Position numbers and translations under genes: made by a program
Assembly: GCA_036824045.1 (NCBI GenBank)
Contig: DAITAZ010000004.1
Span: 87,889-151,888 of the forward strand
Origin: DAITAZ01 sp036824045
GTDB taxonomy: Bacteria > Pseudomonadota > Gammaproteobacteria > Burkholderiales > Rhodocyclaceae
Reading direction: 5' to 3'
Length of the DNA stretch: 64,000 nucleotides
Shown here: piece by piece, positions 8,710-17,708 of the stretch
Layout: every line of letters starts with the position of its first letter
Position numbering within the stretch: position 1 is the first letter of the stretch
Notes under the pieces: generated by a model
The model's input: the letters and a program-made list of their open reading frames with translations, nothing else
Databases searched by the model: none
What the model was told of the DNA's origin: nothing

Positions 8710-9852
8710 ATGCCTGCAATGCCGCGTGCGTTTGAGCAACCCTTGTATGTCACCAGGCCACTGGTTCCTCCCATGGCGGAATTTCAGCAGGAGTTGGCGG
8801 CGGTTTGGGAGTCTGGCTGGTTCGCCAATGGTGGAGCGTGCCATGCCAAGCTGGAGTCGGAACTGGGGCAGTACCTTGGCGCGCCTCACTTTTCCTTGTT
8901 CAACAACGGCACCATCGCGTTGGTAACGGCCTGCCGGGCGTTGCGTTTGTCGGGCGAGGTCATCACGACGCCGTTCACCTTTCCGGCCACACCTCATGTG
9001 TTGTCCTGGAACAATATCACCCCCGTATTTGCAGATATCGATGCCGTTTCATTGACCCTTGATCCCGCCTCGGTGGTGCCACTGATCACTGCGCGTACGA
9101 CGGGCATCCTCGCAGTGCATGTGTATGGCGTGCCGTGCGATGTGGAGGGTCTGCAACGCGTGGCCGACGAGTATGGCCTGAAGGTGATCTATGACGGCGC
9201 CCATGCCTTCGGCACGACGATTGATGGAAAGCCGATCGCGCAGTTCGGTGACGCGACGATGTTCAGCTTTCACGCCACCAAGTTGTTCCATACGGCGGAA
9301 GGGGGCGGGCTTGCAGTTTCTGATCCCGCGTTGAAGCGGCGAATCGACCTGCTCAAGAACTTCGGGATCAAGAATGAAACCGAAGTGGCCATGCCCGGCA
9401 TCAATGGAAAAATGAACGAGGTCCAGGCCGCACTGGGTCTTGTGGTGCTTCGGCATATCGAGGCGGAGCGGGCTGCCCGGGCGGGCGTGGCAAATGTCTA
9501 TGAGCAGCGCCTTGGCGGACTGCCTGGCGTCAGCGTTGTCCGCCAGCCTGCCAACGTTCGCAACAGCATGCAGTATTTCGTGATCAGGGTGGCCGAGAAG
9601 GAGGCCCCCCTGAGCCGTGACCAGCTCTACCATCGACTGCGCGAGTTCAACGTGTTTGCTCGCCGCTATTTTTATCCACTCTGCAGCGAATATAGTTGTT
9701 ATCGCTCTGATCCTGGCGCCTCTCCGGTGAATCTGCCCCGGGCAACCCGCGCGGCTGCGGAAGTGCTGGCGCTGCCGTTTTTTGGCGGGCTGGGTAGCGA
9801 TGGCGCTGCGCGGGTCTGTGAGATCGTCGAGTACCTGTTCGCCAACGGATAA
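8710..9852 (+). CDS. DegT/DnrJ/EryC1/StrS aminotransferase, VioA-like
   Basis: PLP-dependent sugar aminotransferase of 380 residues. The PLP lysine is K191 in FHATKLFHTAEGGG; the N terminus (RPLVPPMAEF, then WFANGG) and FNNGTIAL region closely resemble E. coli VioA, which makes dTDP-4-amino-4,6-dideoxy-D-glucose (viosamine) from the RmlB product. Because rmlA and rmlB are present upstream and a VioB-like acyltransferase is adjacent, a dTDP-Qui4N-acyl branch is the simplest reading. ATG 8710 is preferred; the frame is open to 8632 but overlaps the previous gene. Another 4-keto sugar substrate remains possible. Confidence 0.87.
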   Translation: MPAMPRAFEQPLYVTRPLVPPMAEFQQELAAVWESGWFANGGACHAKLESELGQYLGAPHFSLFNNGTIALVTACRALRLSGEVITTPFTFPATPHVLSWNNITPVFADIDAVSLTLDPASVVPLITARTTGILAVHVYGVPCDVEGLQRVADEYGLKVIYDGAHAFGTTIDGKPIAQFGDATMFSFHATKLFHTAEGGGLAVSDPALKRRIDLLKNFGIKNETEVAMPGINGKMNEVQAALGLVVLRHIEAERAARAGVANVYEQRLGGLPGVSVVRQPANVRNSMQYFVIRVAEKEAPLSRDQLYHRLREFNVFARRYFYPLCSEYSCYRSDPGASPVNLPRATRAAAEVLALPFFGGLGSDGAARVCEIVEYLFANG

Positions 9853-9892
9853 TTCGCCCGCCCGCTGCGGCGTTGAGCGCAGCGCATTCTGA

Positions 9893-11143
9893 ATGCAGCC
9901 CTATTTCTCGATCATCACAACGTCTTATAACTACGGTCGTTTCATCGGCGCAACCATTGAGTCGGTGCTGCGGCAGTCCTGCGATGCTTGGGAACTGATC
10001 GTCGTCGACGACGCCTCGTCCGACGATTCCTGGCAGGTCATTACGCGCTACACCGATGACCCACGCATCAAGGCTGTACGTTTCGATCGTAACCGTGGCG
10101 CGTGCGCAGCCTACAACGCAGCGCTTGCCATGGTGACGGGCGAGTTCATTGCCAGCCTTGATTCAGACGATCTCTTCGCTGAGACCAAGCTCGCTCGGCA
10201 GCGCCAGTTTCTGGAAGAAAATCCGGAGGTGGACGTCTGTGCAACCTGGCTTGCCGAGATCGATCGAGCCGGCGAGCCAGTCCCGGCGGACGCCCTGCAT
10301 TACGTGCCCTGGTTCAACACTGGGGTGGATCTGAATGACCCCGCCAACTGGGTTTGGCAAAACCGGCTGTGCCATTCCAGCTCGGTGGTGCGCCGTGCGT
10401 TGCACGACCAGGTGGGGCCGTTTCGCGATGACCTGACCTTTACTCCGGACTGGAATTTCTGGCTGCGCGCTCTGGTGGCCGGGGCGCGGTTCGCGGTCAT
10501 CCGTGAGCCACTGACCAAGTACAGGAACCATGGCGGCAACATCACTCACCGCAGTCCAGCCAAGACCCTGCTGGAGTATGCGGAAACCAGCGCAACGATT
10601 TGGCACCCTTACCTGATGCAACAGGGGCGGGAGGACCTGGTCCTGCGCAATATCGAGGGATTCCTGACCCATCATGGGTTTCATGAACTGGAGCGTGCGC
10701 AGCGACAGGGCCTGCTAGACGATGTGCTGGGCGCGTCCGCAGACACCAATGGGATGAAGTTTTGTTCGACTGCCGGGGTTGTGGAGTTGTTGCTGAATCA
10801 GCAAGAGGGATGCGCGCAACTCGCTGCCGATCGGCAACGGATTCAGCGGGAACTGGTGCAGTCTTACGCGACGTGCGACGAAGTGCGGGTGCAAGCCCGG
10901 GAGCAGGAGGCTCGAGCGGCGGCTGCCATGTCGGAACTTTGGGCGGCGGAGCAGGAACTGCTGCTGCGGGGGAGCGAACTGTCGAATGTGGAAAGCGAAC
11001 TCGCTCGCTACAAGTCGGAATACGCCGAGTTCGCCGCGGACGCGCTCCGTTTTCGGAAACTGTGCGCCCTGTTCCCGGCTCCGGTGAGGGCCTGGGTGCG
11101 CAGAGCGCGTGAAGCAATGCGAGGCAAATCGGAGGTTCAATGA
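9893..11143 (+). CDS. GT2 family glycosyltransferase with C-terminal coiled coil
   Basis: The 416-residue protein begins with a GT-A fold: FSIITTSYNYGRFI, nucleotide-binding VVDDAS and the DxD region SLDSDDLF. The acceptor and donor cannot be read from sequence. After about residue 305 it turns into a Glu/Arg/Ala/Gln-rich helical stretch with heptad character (coiled coil to about residue 385), perhaps for assembly with the neighbouring transferases. The ATG lies in the 3' arm of a short hairpin (GCATT/AATGC, 9884-9896). Its stop overlaps the next start (ATGA). Confidence 0.88.
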   Translation: MQPYFSIITTSYNYGRFIGATIESVLRQSCDAWELIVVDDASSDDSWQVITRYTDDPRIKAVRFDRNRGACAAYNAALAMVTGEFIASLDSDDLFAETKLARQRQFLEENPEVDVCATWLAEIDRAGEPVPADALHYVPWFNTGVDLNDPANWVWQNRLCHSSSVVRRALHDQVGPFRDDLTFTPDWNFWLRALVAGARFAVIREPLTKYRNHGGNITHRSPAKTLLEYAETSATIWHPYLMQQGREDLVLRNIEGFLTHHGFHELERAQRQGLLDDVLGASADTNGMKFCSTAGVVELLLNQQEGCAQLAADRQRIQRELVQSYATCDEVRVQAREQEARAAAAMSELWAAEQELLLRGSELSNVESELARYKSEYAEFAADALRFRKLCALFPAPVRAWVRRAREAMRGKSEVQ

Positions 11144-12678
11144 GCCTGGCGGAAGAACAGCGGTTGGTTGTGAACGCGGAATGGCTGAGGCAGAACATCG
11201 TCGTCTGCATGCTGTTTTTCAACAAATTGGAGCAGACCATTGAGAGTGCCGAGAGCTTCTTGGCGGCTGGGGTACGTCTGCACTTGCTCAATAATGGTTC
11301 CGAGGCTCAGTCCTTACAGGCATTGCATCGACACTTCGACGCAAATCCACTCGTGACGATTGCGGATGCGGGGGGCAACAAAGGAGTTTCCGGCGGACGG
11401 AATCTGCAGATACGCGGTACGCGTGAGCCTTGGCTCCTGTTTGTGGACAACGACATTACCGTTGAGTCTCACAACTGGCTGGAGGACTTGGCTGGTGCCA
11501 TCAACGCTTGCCCCGAGGCCGAGATCTTTGTGCCCAGGTTGTTCAATAAGCATGAAGATGCGTGGGGCTGGCTATCGGATTTCGTCGTGGATACCCACGG
11601 TAACTGTGCCTTCATGCGCACGGAGCGGCTGTTCGCCAACGCTTTCCCCGGAGGAGCGTCGGTGGTCGCCCGCCGTGTTTTCGAGCGTGTAGGCGAGTAC
11701 GACGAAGATCTTTTTGTGGGTTTCGAAGATTTCGAATTGGCGATCCGTGCGTGGAAGCAAGGCCAGCCCCTGCTGGTCCGCAGCGTGGAGGAAATCGTCT
11801 TTGTTCATGACCACCGCGTTTCCACCGCTGCCGCCGACAAGTCGGCAGCGCTCGTTCGTTACGACACTGGCCATATTGGTCGCTCACATGCGGTGGTGCG
11901 CGAGAAGCATGGCGTTCTGCTCGATCCGAATTTTTCCGAGTGGTTGCAAGAGCAGGTCAAGCAACTCACTGGAGAGGAGATGCTCGAGGTCGATGAGGTT
12001 CCCGTGGTGCAGGGCGGCCATGCCTTGCACGGGCTGACGCTTGTGCCCCGCTGGTGCGGGACGGGACATGTTCGCGTCGTGGTCGATGGTATGGGCGACG
12101 ACCTGTGGATGCGACTGCGTGCCCTTAAGCTGGCATGCGACAAGGCGAAACAGGCGGGACTGTCCGTTTGGGTCGAGTTGGTTGGGGCGCCATCCGCCAT
12201 TGCCGCACAGGCGGCAAGGCTTGGTTATGCCGACCAACTTGTGGCGGCCCCCGACTGGCTCGCTGGGGGGCGAGCCACGGAGGTTCGGGCGGACGCCGTG
12301 TGCTGGTGCGGGCGCGGACTGCTGACTTCAGAATTCCTGGTGCAGGCAGTTCAGGTTTTGCGCTTTGATCCAGCGATGAAGGGCGCCTTTATTCATCCGG
12401 AGCGGATAGTGTTTGCATCGGCTTTGGGGCAGGGTGTCCAACTGGCGAGGGAAGGACGCTTCGATCCCCTTGAACTGGAAGATGATCCAAGGATGTTCCC
12501 CGCATTTCTGGTTGCGAGTGACGAGTGGGAGGCATTCTGTCGTTCCGGCGCCAGTACCCGGTTTCAATCGCTCCAGGTGGCCATGATGGCGTGGGTGGCA
12601 CGGAGTGCGGCGGATGGTGGAGAGCATCGCGCACTGGTCGGAAGTGCGGTGATTCTTGCGCAAGGAGGTGTCGCATGA
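11140..12678 (+). CDS. GT2-like glycosyltransferase, two-part protein
   Basis: 512 residues. The first about 270 resemble a GT2 catalytic domain: HLLNNGSE, NKGVSGGRNLQI, the metal site LFVDNDIT, and the later GFEDFELAIRAWKQG acceptor region found in rhamnosyltransferase-like enzymes. Residues from about 300 to the end show no family I recognise; they could be a second GT-like or binding domain. It is coupled by 4-bp overlaps to the genes on both sides, consistent with ordered assembly of one repeat unit. Confidence 0.82.
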   Translation: MSLAEEQRLVVNAEWLRQNIVVCMLFFNKLEQTIESAESFLAAGVRLHLLNNGSEAQSLQALHRHFDANPLVTIADAGGNKGVSGGRNLQIRGTREPWLLFVDNDITVESHNWLEDLAGAINACPEAEIFVPRLFNKHEDAWGWLSDFVVDTHGNCAFMRTERLFANAFPGGASVVARRVFERVGEYDEDLFVGFEDFELAIRAWKQGQPLLVRSVEEIVFVHDHRVSTAAADKSAALVRYDTGHIGRSHAVVREKHGVLLDPNFSEWLQEQVKQLTGEEMLEVDEVPVVQGGHALHGLTLVPRWCGTGHVRVVVDGMGDDLWMRLRALKLACDKAKQAGLSVWVELVGAPSAIAAQAARLGYADQLVAAPDWLAGGRATEVRADAVCWCGRGLLTSEFLVQAVQVLRFDPAMKGAFIHPERIVFASALGQGVQLAREGRFDPLELEDDPRMFPAFLVASDEWEAFCRSGASTRFQSLQVAMMAWVARSAADGGEHRALVGSAVILAQGGVA

Positions 12679-14252
12679 TTCGCGCCCTGCGTGCTCGAGC
12701 GTTCCGTGCCTTGGTGGAGATGTATCTGGCGTTTGAGGTCAGGGTTGCCAGTAAATGGCACCCGGACTACCAGCGGGCGTTTGCCCGTGGCATGTCTGCA
12801 GTCAAGCGTCGCTTGTTTGTCGGTCAGGGTAGCAATTCGTTGTCAAACTGGCTGGACAGTGATGGGGCGCAGAACGCCGTGCTGGCCACCCCAACTTCTG
12901 GCGGGTCTTCCCAGGGAGAGCTCGATCCACTGGCGCAGCGCTTGGCGCTAGTAGCCCAACCACCCTCCGAAGTCGCAACCTGGTTATGGCTGGAGCAGGA
13001 GAACTTGAGGTTGATCGCCCGCCGCGAGGGGCTGGCTGCATTTGACTGGAATCACCTGAAGCTTGTACGCCAGAAGACGGCTGACGGCATCGACCAAAGG
13101 GTCAGGGATCTGCTGACGCAGCACCGATCCGCAGCAGTTGCCAACGTGTTGATATTGCCGTGGCTGAAGCATGGTGGCGCCGACAAGGCCGCAATTGCCT
13201 ATCTTGAAGTTCTGGCACGGCGGCTGCCCGGGCGGGTCGTGGCCATCACGACGGAGCCAGGGGAGTCGCCTTGGTTACGGCGAGTGCCTGCGGGGGTGGA
13301 GGTGATCGAATGGGCCAAATTGAGGGCATGGCCAGATGCGACGGCTGCGCTGTGCAATCTCGGCTGGTTCCTGTGCCATCTCCGTCCCGAGGTCATACAC
13401 GTGATGAACTCCTGGCTCGGGTGGGAACTCCTGGCCCGGCAGGGGAGGCGGCTGCGGGCCATCAGTCGGGTGTTCGCATCGCTGTTCTGGTATGGGCCCT
13501 CCGAGCATGGGCGACTCCGGGGCTATGCGTCGGAGTACTTGCCTCGGGTGATCGACAAACTCGATGGTGTCTTGACCGACAACGTGACCTTTCCTGTCTT
13601 GTTGCAGCATGACTACGGCTATTCCGCAGCGCCGTTCCACTGCGTTTGGCATCCAACTGGGTACATCGTCGATCAGCTCTTGGATAAAGGTGATGACCGC
13701 GAGCACCTGACGGTCTTATGGGCCAGCCGATTTGCGCCGGAGAAGAAGATGGATGTGCTTGCGGCAGTCGCCGTCGCCCGCCCTCAGCACCGGTTTCTGG
13801 TGTTCGGCGTGGGAGATGGCCCGCTCTCCGGGTTGGAGCAGTTGTTGGAGACCCTGCGAGGGTTGCCGAATGTGGAGCTGCGTGGCGAGTACGATGGTTT
13901 CGAATCGCTACCGGTCGAGGCGTGCGATGTATTTCTTTATACCTCCTCGTCTGATGGCATGCCCAACGTGGTGATTGAAGCTGCGGCCCATGGTTTGCCG
14001 GTGATCGCGCCAAAAGTGGGAGGCATTGCCGAATTGATCGATGCGGATACGGGATGGCTGATCCCTGATTTTGATCGTGTGGACCAGTATCTCCAGGCGC
14101 TTGACGAGGCTGCGTCGCCAACCGTTCGCGTGCAGCGAGCCGCTGCCGCGCTCGAGCGCGTGCGGGCGCGGCACAGCTTCGCGGCCTTTGAAAGGCACTT
14201 GTGTGACGTACCCGGGTACGTCACAGGCAATCAGGATGGAGCCGCGACTTGA
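12675..14252 (+). CDS. GT4 family (group 1) glycosyltransferase
   Basis: GT-B enzyme of 525 residues. The acceptor-domain landmark LPWLKHGGADKAA and the donor-domain signature SSDGMPNVVIEAAAHG (the E-x7-E region) are both present, separated by the usual distance. ATG 12675 is strongly supported by a full Shine-Dalgarno AAGGAGGT at 12662-12669 and an ATGA overlap with the previous gene; the frame is open further upstream but there it overlaps that gene. Residues 1-150 have no clear match. The 3' end carries a perfect 24-bp palindrome (14202-14225). Confidence 0.9.
   Translation: MIRALRARAFRALVEMYLAFEVRVASKWHPDYQRAFARGMSAVKRRLFVGQGSNSLSNWLDSDGAQNAVLATPTSGGSSQGELDPLAQRLALVAQPPSEVATWLWLEQENLRLIARREGLAAFDWNHLKLVRQKTADGIDQRVRDLLTQHRSAAVANVLILPWLKHGGADKAAIAYLEVLARRLPGRVVAITTEPGESPWLRRVPAGVEVIEWAKLRAWPDATAALCNLGWFLCHLRPEVIHVMNSWLGWELLARQGRRLRAISRVFASLFWYGPSEHGRLRGYASEYLPRVIDKLDGVLTDNVTFPVLLQHDYGYSAAPFHCVWHPTGYIVDQLLDKGDDREHLTVLWASRFAPEKKMDVLAAVAVARPQHRFLVFGVGDGPLSGLEQLLETLRGLPNVELRGEYDGFESLPVEACDVFLYTSSSDGMPNVVIEAAAHGLPVIAPKVGGIAELIDADTGWLIPDFDRVDQYLQALDEAASPTVRVQRAAAALERVRARHSFAAFERHLCDVPGYVTGNQDGAAT
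14202..14225. repeat. perfect 24-bp palindrome at the 3' end of the GT4 gene
   Basis: TGTGACGTACCC at 14202-14213 is followed directly by its exact reverse complement at 14214-14225. It encodes part of the C terminus (DVPGYVTG region) and ends 23 bp before the TTG start of the next gene. In RNA it could fold as a 10-bp stem with a CCGG loop. Function unknown. Confidence 0.85.
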
Positions 14253-17200
14253 CCGCGAACAGTCGATTACGTGCGACAGCGCGGACGTTGTATCACCGCC
14301 TTCCTCTTTCTCAGCAGGCAAAGTGGCGTTTGCGTGAGCGCTTGCAGCCCGTGTCGCAAGTGTTGCGCGAGAACCCGTCGGTCGGGGCGCTCGCAAGAGG
14401 CTTGTGGTTGGCAGCGAAGGGGAATCACGCGGGCGCCAGGGATGAGCGGGACGGGCTGCGGGAACTGGCGCTGAGGAATATCCTCGCGAACCTCGCCGAG
14501 CACGCCAAGTGTCATGGTCAGCCAACGCATTGGATTGCCTTGCCCTTCCTCGCCACTGGCGGGGCCGAGAAGGTCGCGCTCGGCCTGTGTCGGGCCTTGC
14601 GGGAGCTCCGCCCGGATCGGTCGGTCGTGCTGTTGGTCACGGATCGGCGTCTGGTGGCCGAGTCCATGCACATCCCCGAAGGTGTTGCGCTGATCGTCCT
14701 CGACGACTACCTGGGTGGGGACTTGACCTACCCTCGCAAGCAAGCGTTATTGCGCGATCTGTTGGTCGCAGCTCGGCCTCAGTGTTTTCACAATATAAAC
14801 AGCGAAGTGGCCTGGCATCTCATCCTTGCCGAGGGGGAGCGGTTAGCCCGGTTTGTGCCCCTGTTCGCCAGCATCTTTGCTTTTCAGTTTGCCCCCGACG
14901 GACAGACCAAGATCGGGTACGCCGCGTATTTCCTCGCCAAAGGCATGCCGTTTTTGTCCGGTCTGCTCTCCGACAATCGGCGGTTCATCGATGATGCCGC
15001 CGCCGAGTATGGCTTTGGTCCGGAGCTGCGTTCCCGGATGCACGTGCTGTATCAGCCTTGTGCGTTGGTCGATGAGCAAGTGGGAGCGTCGCCCCAGCGC
15101 CGGCAAGCCTCGCCCAATGCCCGCCCCCAGGTTCTGTGGGCGGGTCGCCTGGATGCGGAAAAACGGGTCGATCTATTCCTCGACGTGGTGCGGCGCTGCA
15201 CCTTCGCGGATTTCCGGGTGTTCGGCCAGGTTGTTCTGGACGGAGCGGCGATACTGCCGAGTTTGCCCAATCTGAGCTACGAAGGGCCGTTCACTTCGCC
15301 GTCCCAGTGGGGCGAGCGTTTCGAGTTTGACGCATTCTTGTTCACCTCCAAATGGGAAGGCATGCCCAACATCCTGCTTGAGGCGGGAGCGCTGGGTATT
15401 CCGATCGTTGCGCCAACAGTCGGGGGAGTGGGCGAACTGATCACCGCCGAGACGGGCTACCCGCTGCCCGAGCGACCGACGGCCGATGATTATGAGCAGG
15501 CGCTGCGGGCGATTGTGGCTGATCCGGAAGGTGCGCAACGGCGGGCGGCGAGCCTGTCAAAGTGTCTCGGCGAACGGCATCGCTGGTCTCAGTTTGTGCG
15601 GGCCGTGGCCGCCGTGCCGGGTTATGGCGCAACCCCCGCCTCTCACCGACAGGCCGCGGTGGCACCGGGGGGGCATCCCCAAGTATCGGTGATCGTGCCC
15701 TGCTATAACCAAGGCCGATATCTTTACGAGAGCGTGAGTTCCCTGTTGGTTGCCTGCCATGTCCCGATGGAGATCATCCTGGTGGACGATGGCAGCACGG
15801 ATCCCAGGACGGAGCGCTTCCTGGTGGAGGCTGAAGCACTGGCGCCCGGCGTCGTGCGGGTGCTTCGCAAGACAAATGGTGGCTTGTCAAGCGCACGGAA
15901 TGCGGGGCTGGAGCTTGCTCGTGGCGAGTTCATCCAGTTTCTGGATGCGGATGACCTGGTTGCGCCAGGCAAGATTGACGCGCAGGTGGCGCAGTTGATG
16001 TTGTCTCAAGCGCTGGATGTCTCAGTCTGTAATTTTCTGTTGTGTGACGAGTCGCGGAGCCATTTCTCCAAGCCTGACGAGGCCATCGCCCGCTTTGACA
16101 TGAGTCTGGAGGATTTCCTCTACCGCTGGGAGCGTGGCTTCTCGGTGCCTATCCACTGCGGTTTGTTCCGCAGACGGGTCCTCGGGGATATACGCTTCGA
16201 CACCCACGCCCGTGCCAAGGAAGACTGGCTTTTCTGGACCTCGCTCGCCCTGGCCGGGGTGTCCTTCGGGTACATCCACGGTCACTGGGCCATCTACCGG
16301 CAACACGAAGGCAGCATGCGTCGCTCCTACGTCAATATGGGACGATCCTGGCTGCAGGCCGGACTCAAGATCGAGGCAATGCTGGGCGGGCGGGAGCCCC
16401 TGTTCTTCGAGTCGGTCGTTTCGTGGTTTGAGCAGTGCTATCGGGCGAATCCCGCTTATCGGGAAGAGGTGGCGAGTTTGCAGGCGGCAGCGCCAGCAAC
16501 TGCCGCTACAGCCGCGATTCCGAGTGATTCCATCGCCCCGGTGGTTGGCAGCGAGGGGCTGGCGGAGCGGGTGCTGGAACGCCTTCGGTCTGTCGGGCCG
16601 GTTTCAGGGGCGCCGCTGATTTCGGTGGTGATCCCGGTCTACAACCACTTTGATCACCTGGAAGAGTGTTTGACTTCCCTGGCCGGGCAAGGCCGGGTGT
16701 CGCTGGAGCTCGTCTGCGTGGATGATGCTTCTCCGGATGATCGGGTGCGCCAGTTGATGCGTGCGCTGAGCGACCGTCTGCCTCATCTCAAGGTGATCAT
16801 GCAGCCCGTCAACCGGGGGATCAGTCGTTCTCAGAATGACGCGGTGGCGGTGGCAACGGGAGAGTTCGTCGCTTTCCTTGATTGCGACGATGCGCTGGTG
16901 CCGGGTGCGCTGGAGGTCTTGGCGGGGTGCGTTCAGGATCATCCGGATGTGGATTACTTCTTCACGGATCGGCTTGACGTGGATGAGGCGGGCCGCGTGG
17001 TGCGGACAGCCCGCTACGGCGGCTACGATAACTTGCACTTTCGTGGGCAGGAACACATCCGCGCGGATCTGCTCGATGGAATGGTGGCCTCCCATCTCAA
17101 GGTCATCCGCCGCTCGGCTTACGTGGAAGCGGGGGGCTGCGACGACGCTTTCTCGGGTGTCCAGGACTGGGCGCTGGCGCTGGCGATTGCGCAACGGGGC

Positions 17201-17608
17201 AAACTGCATTACGTGAATCAACCCCTGTACCGCCACCGGGTGCACGCCCAGTCCGTCACGCGCAGCGACAGTGTTGCGCAATTCCGGAAAAGCAATGTCC
17301 TCCGTCGCCGCTATGGCGAGCGATGGCTGCGCAATCCAGGGTTTGAGGCGGACATCGCTCCACAACAGGTGTTCGCGCGGGACGATTTTCCGGTGTCGCT
17401 GGCCCAGCTCAAAGCCGTGTGGCAGGGCGGTGTTCGCTGCGTCGCGGATCTGTCCGGGCGGCAGGATGTCTCGCGCAGTAATTTCCTGCGCGAATTCAAT
17501 TCGTATTTTGATGAAATTCGTTGGGATGATCCGGCCGTGCCGGCGTCTCTATTGGGATACCTGTGGTCCGACGCGATCCTGGTGCCTGGGGTGCCAGCGA
17601 GGTCGTAA
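14249..17608 (+). CDS. three-domain glycosyltransferase (GT4-GT2-GT2)
   Basis: A 1119-residue protein with three apparent catalytic modules. Residues about 85-450: GT4, with LPFLATGGAEKVA and SKWEGMPNILLEAGALG. Residues about 479-720: GT2, with VSVIVPCYNQ, ILVDDGST and LDADDLV. Residues about 791-1010: a second GT2, with ISVVIPVYNHF, VCVDDASPDD and LDCDDALV. All three keep their nucleotide-sugar and metal motifs, so all may be active. The start is TTG (14249), in a TTGA overlap with the previous stop; the nearby ATG at 14236 is out of frame. It may add several sugars of the repeat in one polypeptide (inference). Confidence 0.88.
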   Translation: MTANSRLRATARTLYHRLPLSQQAKWRLRERLQPVSQVLRENPSVGALARGLWLAAKGNHAGARDERDGLRELALRNILANLAEHAKCHGQPTHWIALPFLATGGAEKVALGLCRALRELRPDRSVVLLVTDRRLVAESMHIPEGVALIVLDDYLGGDLTYPRKQALLRDLLVAARPQCFHNINSEVAWHLILAEGERLARFVPLFASIFAFQFAPDGQTKIGYAAYFLAKGMPFLSGLLSDNRRFIDDAAAEYGFGPELRSRMHVLYQPCALVDEQVGASPQRRQASPNARPQVLWAGRLDAEKRVDLFLDVVRRCTFADFRVFGQVVLDGAAILPSLPNLSYEGPFTSPSQWGERFEFDAFLFTSKWEGMPNILLEAGALGIPIVAPTVGGVGELITAETGYPLPERPTADDYEQALRAIVADPEGAQRRAASLSKCLGERHRWSQFVRAVAAVPGYGATPASHRQAAVAPGGHPQVSVIVPCYNQGRYLYESVSSLLVACHVPMEIILVDDGSTDPRTERFLVEAEALAPGVVRVLRKTNGGLSSARNAGLELARGEFIQFLDADDLVAPGKIDAQVAQLMLSQALDVSVCNFLLCDESRSHFSKPDEAIARFDMSLEDFLYRWERGFSVPIHCGLFRRRVLGDIRFDTHARAKEDWLFWTSLALAGVSFGYIHGHWAIYRQHEGSMRRSYVNMGRSWLQAGLKIEAMLGGREPLFFESVVSWFEQCYRANPAYREEVASLQAAAPATAATAAIPSDSIAPVVGSEGLAERVLERLRSVGPVSGAPLISVVIPVYNHFDHLEECLTSLAGQGRVSLELVCVDDASPDDRVRQLMRALSDRLPHLKVIMQPVNRGISRSQNDAVAVATGEFVAFLDCDDALVPGALEVLAGCVQDHPDVDYFFTDRLDVDEAGRVVRTARYGGYDNLHFRGQEHIRADLLDGMVASHLKVIRRSAYVEAGGCDDAFSGVQDWALALAIAQRGKLHYVNQPLYRHRVHAQSVTRSDSVAQFRKSNVLRRRYGERWLRNPGFEADIAPQQVFARDDFPVSLAQLKAVWQGGVRCVADLSGRQDVSRSNFLREFNSYFDEIRWDDPAVPASLLGYLWSDAILVPGVPARS

Positions 17609-17708
17609 GTCGAGGGGGCGTCGGGCTTGAGCGGGCTTTGCTGTGAGGTTCGTTGCAGGTTCGGCCAGCTTCCTGACGCTGAGGCGTGAGTACTTTGGAT
17701 TGAGGCAG

